Assembly: GCF_003014595.1 (NCBI RefSeq)
Contig: NZ_PYGK01000002.1
Location: 393,555-457,554 of the forward strand
Length of the DNA stretch: 64,000 nucleotides
Direction: 5' to 3'
From: Chitinophaga ginsengisoli
Lineage (GTDB): Bacteria > Bacteroidota > Bacteroidia > Chitinophagales > Chitinophagaceae
Shown here: positions 60,567-64,000 of the stretch, piece by piece
Layout: each line of letters starts with the position of its first letter
How positions within the stretch are numbered: position 1 is the first letter of the stretch
The notes under the pieces: model-generated
The model's database searches: none
Seen by the model: the letters and a program-made list of their open reading frames with translations, nothing else
What the model was told of the DNA's origin: nothing
Made by a program: the position numbers and the translations under genes

Positions 60567-61145
60567 ATGTCTCCTATTAAGATTGCCAACACACAGAATG
60601 AAGTACTGGATCTGATCAGGAACAGGTGGAGCCCACGCTCATTTTCCGCCAAGGATCTGAATACGGCAACAGTTGAGACCATCCTCGAAGCGGGATCATG
60701 GGCGCCCAGCGCAAACAATTCACAGCCCTGGCGCTTTATATATGCTTTACGTGGTACGCCGGGTTTTGATAAGCTGCTTTCAACGCTGGCTCCTGGTAAT
60801 GTACCCTGGGCGAAAAATGCTGCTGCACTGGTAGCCTCTATAGGCATCCGTGAACTGCCTGACACCCAGCAGAAAAATCATTATTACATGCACGACGTGG
60901 GCATGGCCACCTCTTTCATGCTGTTACAGGCTTTAAATATGGATGTATACGGACATGTGATGGCGGGCTTCAATAAACAACATGCTGCTGAATTACTGGG
61001 GCTGTCAGCTAATGAAGAAGCGGTGTCCATGCTGGCACTGGGCTATGTAGACAGCGCGGAAAAACTGGATGAACCTTACAAAACAAGGGAATTAACTCCC
61101 AGAAGCCGCAATCCGATATCTGCGATTGCTACTCAACTGGACTAA
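60567..61145 (+). CDS. Nitroreductase family protein, MhqN-like
   Basis: A 192-aa FMN-dependent enzyme started at ATG 60567 (MSPIKIANTQNEVLDLIRNR). RWSPRSFSAKDL and GSWAPSANNSQPWRFIYA are the FMN-binding signature, and MHDVGMATSFMLLQA is typical. It would reduce quinones or nitro compounds with NAD(P)H. In Bacillus the hydroquinone operon mhqNOD contains such a nitroreductase beside a dioxygenase and a carboxylesterase, the same three activities found here. Confidence 0.87.
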   Translation: MSPIKIANTQNEVLDLIRNRWSPRSFSAKDLNTATVETILEAGSWAPSANNSQPWRFIYALRGTPGFDKLLSTLAPGNVPWAKNAAALVASIGIRELPDTQQKNHYYMHDVGMATSFMLLQALNMDVYGHVMAGFNKQHAAELLGLSANEEAVSMLALGYVDSAEKLDEPYKTRELTPRSRNPISAIATQLD

Positions 61146-61155
61146 ACCACACTAT

Positions 61156-61467
61156 ATGGAACCAATGCAACTGCATATACTCGCTGTAGGAAGAAATGCT
61201 GAGATCATGACGGTGATGCATCGACTACTCAATGCTCCCGACAACTGGACAGGTGTGACCGTTACGACAGACGAAGCTGCTAAGTCAGCTTTTGAAAAAG
61301 AAGCGTTTGATATTGTGCTGCTCTGCGCCGGCATTAGTCCTGAAGAAGAAACAGCATTGACTTCCTGGTTCAAACAGCGTTCGCCAGCCATTATTGTCAA
61401 AAGGCATTATGGTGGAGGCAGTGGCCTACTGAAAAATGAAATATTATACGCCCTGGAGAATAGATAA
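61156..61467 (+). CDS. Small receiver-like protein lacking a clear phospho-site
   Basis: A 103-aa protein from ATG 61156 (MEPMQLHILAVGRNAEIMTV); a frame starting 30 nt upstream overlaps the nitroreductase gene. The alpha/beta order (LHILAVGRN, then FDIVLLCAGISPEEETAL, then SPAIIVKRHYGGG) is like a CheY-type receiver, but the aspartates of the acid pocket and a clear phospho-acceptor are missing (LLCAGI in place of LLDxxM). It lies 10 nt after the nitroreductase gene in the operon. Its role is unknown; a pseudo-receiver or Rossmann-like partner is possible. Confidence 0.65.
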   Translation: MEPMQLHILAVGRNAEIMTVMHRLLNAPDNWTGVTVTTDEAAKSAFEKEAFDIVLLCAGISPEEETALTSWFKQRSPAIIVKRHYGGGSGLLKNEILYALENR

Positions 61468-61493
61468 CAATCTGGCACTACAAAACACCTGGT

Positions 61494-62354
61494 ATGAAAA
61501 AAAACATTGCACACATCCTTGCGGGAAGAGCAAAAAATATCACTCCTACCCAAACGGTATTACAGCCTTTGCCACATGCGGACTTCCGTTTCGCCAATCC
61601 GTTCATCGTCCTGCATCATGGAGGACCTGATATCGTACCGGCGGGATCGGATGATAGGATACATCCCCATCCGCACAGAGGTTTTGCTCCCGTTACCTTC
61701 CAGTTACAAGGACAGGCGCATCATAAAGACACTGCCGGCAACGATCAGTTACTGAATGCAGGTGATGCACAATGGATGTTTGCAGGAAAAGCGATCCTCC
61801 ACAGTGAGGGACCTTCAGCCCAGATGCATAAAAATGGCGGCGTATCAGAGATATTACAGTTATGGGTAAACGTACCTGCGGCCCATAAATGGGATGATCC
61901 CCGTTACCAGTTCGTACGGAACGAGGAGATGCCCAGCATACTTGAACAGGACGGTGTCAACCTCCGCCTCCTAAGCGGACAATTCGACGGTAAAACAGGA
62001 CCGGTAAACATTTCTTTTACCCCTGTGATTTCCGCAGTAGGTGAAATTGCAGGTGGTAAGGAAGTGGAGTTCAACGTAACAGCAGACTACTGGACCTTAC
62101 TATATGTTGCACATGGCAGGGTGACTATCGATGATATCACACCAGTGCCCGAACATTCCCTGATCGTCTTCAAAAGAGAAGGCACTACTTTCTCAGTAGC
62201 TGCCAATGAAGACAGCCAGGTGCTTTTCCTCTCAGCTGAAGTCATTGACGAACCGGTAGCAGCCAAAGACAATTTCGTTATGAACACCATGGCGGAAGTA
62301 GACCAGGCTATAGAGGATTATAAGAATGGCCGCTTTGGCACATTAGCTTACTAA
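61494..62354 (+). CDS. Pirin family protein, second copy
   Basis: A 286-aa bicupin. The metal-binding segment is HPHPHRGFAPVTFQLQG followed by the later AGKAILHSEGPS, giving three histidines and a glutamate. It is longer than the first pirin of this operon and belongs to a separate branch (DADFRF-like PHADFRFANPFIVLHHGG start). Two different pirins in one operon suggest two substrates or a sensor plus an enzyme. It is 26 nt after the receiver-like gene and 17 nt before the dioxygenase gene. Confidence 0.9.
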   Translation: MKKNIAHILAGRAKNITPTQTVLQPLPHADFRFANPFIVLHHGGPDIVPAGSDDRIHPHPHRGFAPVTFQLQGQAHHKDTAGNDQLLNAGDAQWMFAGKAILHSEGPSAQMHKNGGVSEILQLWVNVPAAHKWDDPRYQFVRNEEMPSILEQDGVNLRLLSGQFDGKTGPVNISFTPVISAVGEIAGGKEVEFNVTADYWTLLYVAHGRVTIDDITPVPEHSLIVFKREGTTFSVAANEDSQVLFLSAEVIDEPVAAKDNFVMNTMAEVDQAIEDYKNGRFGTLAY

Positions 62355-62371
62355 ACATTAAAAACTATTTT

Positions 62372-63304
62372 ATGGAAGATAGAATCTTAGGCCTTCATCA
62401 CATTACGGCCATTGCAGACAATGCTAAAAGAAACCTTCAGTTTTATACAGAAACCTTAGGTCTTCGCTTCGTGAAGAAGACGGTGAACTTCGACGATCCG
62501 GGTACTTATCACTTCTACTTTGGAGATGAACATGGTACGCCGGGCTCCATTCTGACCTTCTTCCCATGGGAAGGCATAGGCCGCGGTCAGACAGGAACAG
62601 GTATGGCTACAGAGATCGGTTATTCCGTACCTGCAGGCAGCCTGGATTTCTGGGTAGAACGTTTTAAAACGCATAACGTAACACATGGTCCTATAGCCGA
62701 AAGGTTTGGTGAGCAGTATCTTCCTTTCGAAGATCCGGATGGCCTGAAACTGAACCTCATCGTATCTAAAACGGCTGACAACCGCCAGGCATGGGAAACG
62801 GCTGAAGTGAAAGCAGCCCACGCTACCAAAGGGTTCCACAGTATTGTGCTGACCCTGAGAAGCATCGGTCCTACTGCCAGCATCCTGACAGAAGTACTTG
62901 GTTATAAATTCCTGGAACAGGATGGTAACCGTCACCGCTTTGTTACCGACGCCATTCCTGAAGCGAATATTGTAGATCTGGTAGAGTCTAAAGAACCGGC
63001 CGGCAGAGGCGGTGGAGGTACTAACCATCACGTGGCTTTCCGTGTAGAAAACGATGAGATCCTCATGAAATTCAGAGACAAAGTGGTAAAGAAAGGACTG
63101 AATATTACCCAGAAGATCAATCGTGACTACTTCTTCTCCCTTTATTTCCGGGAGCCAGGTGGCGTGCTGTTTGAACTCGCTACCAACAATCCCGGCTTTA
63201 CGGTAGATGAACCGCTGGACCAGCTGGGACAACATCTTAAACTACCGGTACAGTATGAATCTATGCGCGCAGACATCGAAAAAGTATTACCTGCACTCAA
63301 ATAG
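62372..63304 (+). CDS. VOC-type ring-cleaving dioxygenase, MhqO-like
   Basis: A 310-aa protein of two glyoxalase/VOC modules. Likely metal ligands are H9 or H10 (ILGLHHITAI), H219 or H220 (GGTNHHVAFRV) and E268 (GVLFELAT). The length and LGLRFVKKTVNFDDPGTYHF signature are those of the MhqO/LinE-like ring-cleaving hydroquinone dioxygenases. It would open hydroquinone-type rings with Fe2+ and O2. Its neighbours (nitroreductase, carboxylesterase) complete the mhqNOD trio. Confidence 0.88.
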   Translation: MEDRILGLHHITAIADNAKRNLQFYTETLGLRFVKKTVNFDDPGTYHFYFGDEHGTPGSILTFFPWEGIGRGQTGTGMATEIGYSVPAGSLDFWVERFKTHNVTHGPIAERFGEQYLPFEDPDGLKLNLIVSKTADNRQAWETAEVKAAHATKGFHSIVLTLRSIGPTASILTEVLGYKFLEQDGNRHRFVTDAIPEANIVDLVESKEPAGRGGGGTNHHVAFRVENDEILMKFRDKVVKKGLNITQKINRDYFFSLYFREPGGVLFELATNNPGFTVDEPLDQLGQHLKLPVQYESMRADIEKVLPALK

Positions 63305-63315
63305 CAACCTACACA

Positions 63316-63621
63316 ATGGACGAAGTAGTAATCAGGCTCAATGCCAAGAACCACGGTGCTTTCTACCTGATGCACGAAGGAGAACAGACCGGTGAAATGA
63401 TCATCAGCATTGCTGATAATGTACTAACAGTCTATCATACAGAGATAGATCCCAAATTTGAAGGCAAAGGCCTTGCAAGGGTACTCCTGAATGGTATGGT
63501 AGCTTACGCCCGGGAACATCAGCTGAAGATAAAACCGTTGTGTGCTTATGTGCATGCACAGTTTAAGCGACATCCGGAGGAGTTTGCCGACGTCTGGCTG
63601 AAGCAGGAAGGAGAGCAATAA
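63316..63621 (+). CDS. Small GNAT-family N-acetyltransferase (YidJ/Gtn10-like)
   Basis: A 101-aa protein of the short GCN5-related acetyltransferase group. FYLMHEGEQTGEMIISIA, LTVYHTEIDPKFEGKGLARVLLNGMVAYA (the acetyl-CoA-binding region, RxxGxA/G as FEGKGLA) and LCAYVHAQFKRHPEEF match the family. Target is unknown. Gaps of 11 and 15 nt place it inside the operon. Confidence 0.85.
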   Translation: MDEVVIRLNAKNHGAFYLMHEGEQTGEMIISIADNVLTVYHTEIDPKFEGKGLARVLLNGMVAYAREHQLKIKPLCAYVHAQFKRHPEEFADVWLKQEGEQ

Positions 63622-63636
63622 TCACAAATACAATTT

Positions 63637-64000
63637 ATGCATAGCAAGAAGATAATAACAGCAGGGAAAAAGACGACAGAAGCAAAGAAGGCGCTGATTA
63701 TGATCCATGGACGCGGAGGGAGTGCGGAAGATATCCTCACTCTCTCCAACTACCTGGAGGTCAGAGATTATGCACTGATAGCCCCACAGGCTACCGGAGG
63801 TACCTGGTACCCCTACTCTTTTCTGATGCCCCCTGCGCAGAATGAGCCGTGGCTATCGTCTGCCCTGGCTGTGCTGAAAGAAATAACTGCCGATGTGATA
63901 GCTGACGGAATCTCCCGCGAGAATATTTATTTCCTGGGATTTTCACAAGGCGCCTGTCTTACACTGGAATTCGTCACCCGCAACGCGGATACCTATGGCG
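63637..64000 (+). CDS. Carboxylesterase/phospholipase, MhqD-like, cut by window end
   Basis: The first 121 codons of an alpha/beta hydrolase, continuing past the right edge. ATG 63637 begins MHSKKIITAGKKTTEAKKAL. LIMIHGRGGSAEDIL is the oxyanion-side motif and FLGFSQGACLTLEF holds the nucleophile serine of GFSQGA. This is the carboxylesterase/phospholipase type to which MhqD belongs. It follows the GNAT gene by 15 nt. The catalytic Asp and His lie outside the window. Confidence 0.85.
   Translation, partial: MHSKKIITAGKKTTEAKKALIMIHGRGGSAEDILTLSNYLEVRDYALIAPQATGGTWYPYSFLMPPAQNEPWLSSALAVLKEITADVIADGISRENIYFLGFSQGACLTLEFVTRNADTYG

Noticed and set aside
62456..63235. Long minus-strand frame (259 aa) opposite the VOC dioxygenase gene
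   Set aside because: Antisense shadow; the + strand gene has metal ligands, proper spacing in the operon and normal composition.
1..64000. CRISPR arrays, insertion sequences, prophage, integrases, tRNA or rRNA genes
   Set aside because: Looked for spaced direct repeats, transposase or integrase motifs and tRNA-like cloverleafs while reading; none supported.

Overview
The window looks like part of the chromosome of a member of the Bacteroidota, most likely a Chitinophaga-like Chitinophagaceae bacterium. The grounds are protein families rather than a marker gene: a Bacteroidota-type exosortase N (XrtN) with its VIT partner, a C-terminal type IX secretion sorting domain, an Oar-like TonB-dependent receptor, GH20/GH127/GH87-type exported glycosidases, a CzcA pump fused to its outer-membrane channel followed by a DUF6660 protein, and candidate promoters of the TAnnTTTG type. 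I see no rRNA, tRNA, CRISPR array, insertion sequence or prophage.

Layout. 1-7.9 kb: the end of an unknown gene, a soluble hybrid histidine kinase with its own HPt domain, an SRPBCC protein behind a dyad operator, and the two-gene xrtN/VIT unit. 8.0-14.5 kb: a compact + strand operon of DUF427, a flavin disulfide reductase, an OpuC-type ABC ATPase, a fused permease/binding protein, EgtB and EgtD. I read it as ergothioneine synthesis plus uptake (EgtUV-like). 14.5-20.4 kb: DinB/TetR divergent pair, a FabF paralogue, DUF3820, two unknown proteins, and two copies of a 140-bp hairpin repeat whose stem has changed in a compensated way. 20.7-29.7 kb: a 1415-aa GH87-like secreted enzyme, two paralogous small membrane proteins, a LysR regulator and several small proteins of unknown or SRPBCC type. 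30-41.6 kb: an Oar-like receptor, then a convergent intergenic region holding two long near-perfect palindromes (86 and 96 bp) with a shared core, then GH20, an rRNA pseudouridine synthase, GH127, an MBL hydrolase and a CoA-transferase.

41.6-56.2 kb is rich in small regulated detoxification units: HxlR/DsbA-FrnE with three ACTTTC repeats exactly 18 bp apart, an AlkZ-like glycosylase, an S41 peptidase, a divalent-metal CzcBA efflux unit with pump-channel fusion, a YeiH-type transporter, and a TetR/SDR/MFS group in which each gene has its own ATACC-N4-GGTAT operator. 56.3-59.6 kb carries an SDR, small unknown proteins and a toxin-antitoxin-SecB-like chaperone (TAC) module behind a 22-bp perfect palindrome. 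From 59.7 kb to the right edge runs an operon of two pirins, a nitroreductase, a receiver-like small protein, a ring-cleaving VOC dioxygenase, a GNAT protein and a carboxylesterase. It resembles the quinone-responsive mhqNOD set of Bacillus with pirins added.

The strongest candidates for something not fully described are the six-gene ergothioneine operon, the TAC module, the covarying dispersed hairpin and the twin long palindromes. All functional calls are from reading sequence and recalled family motifs; no database search was run.
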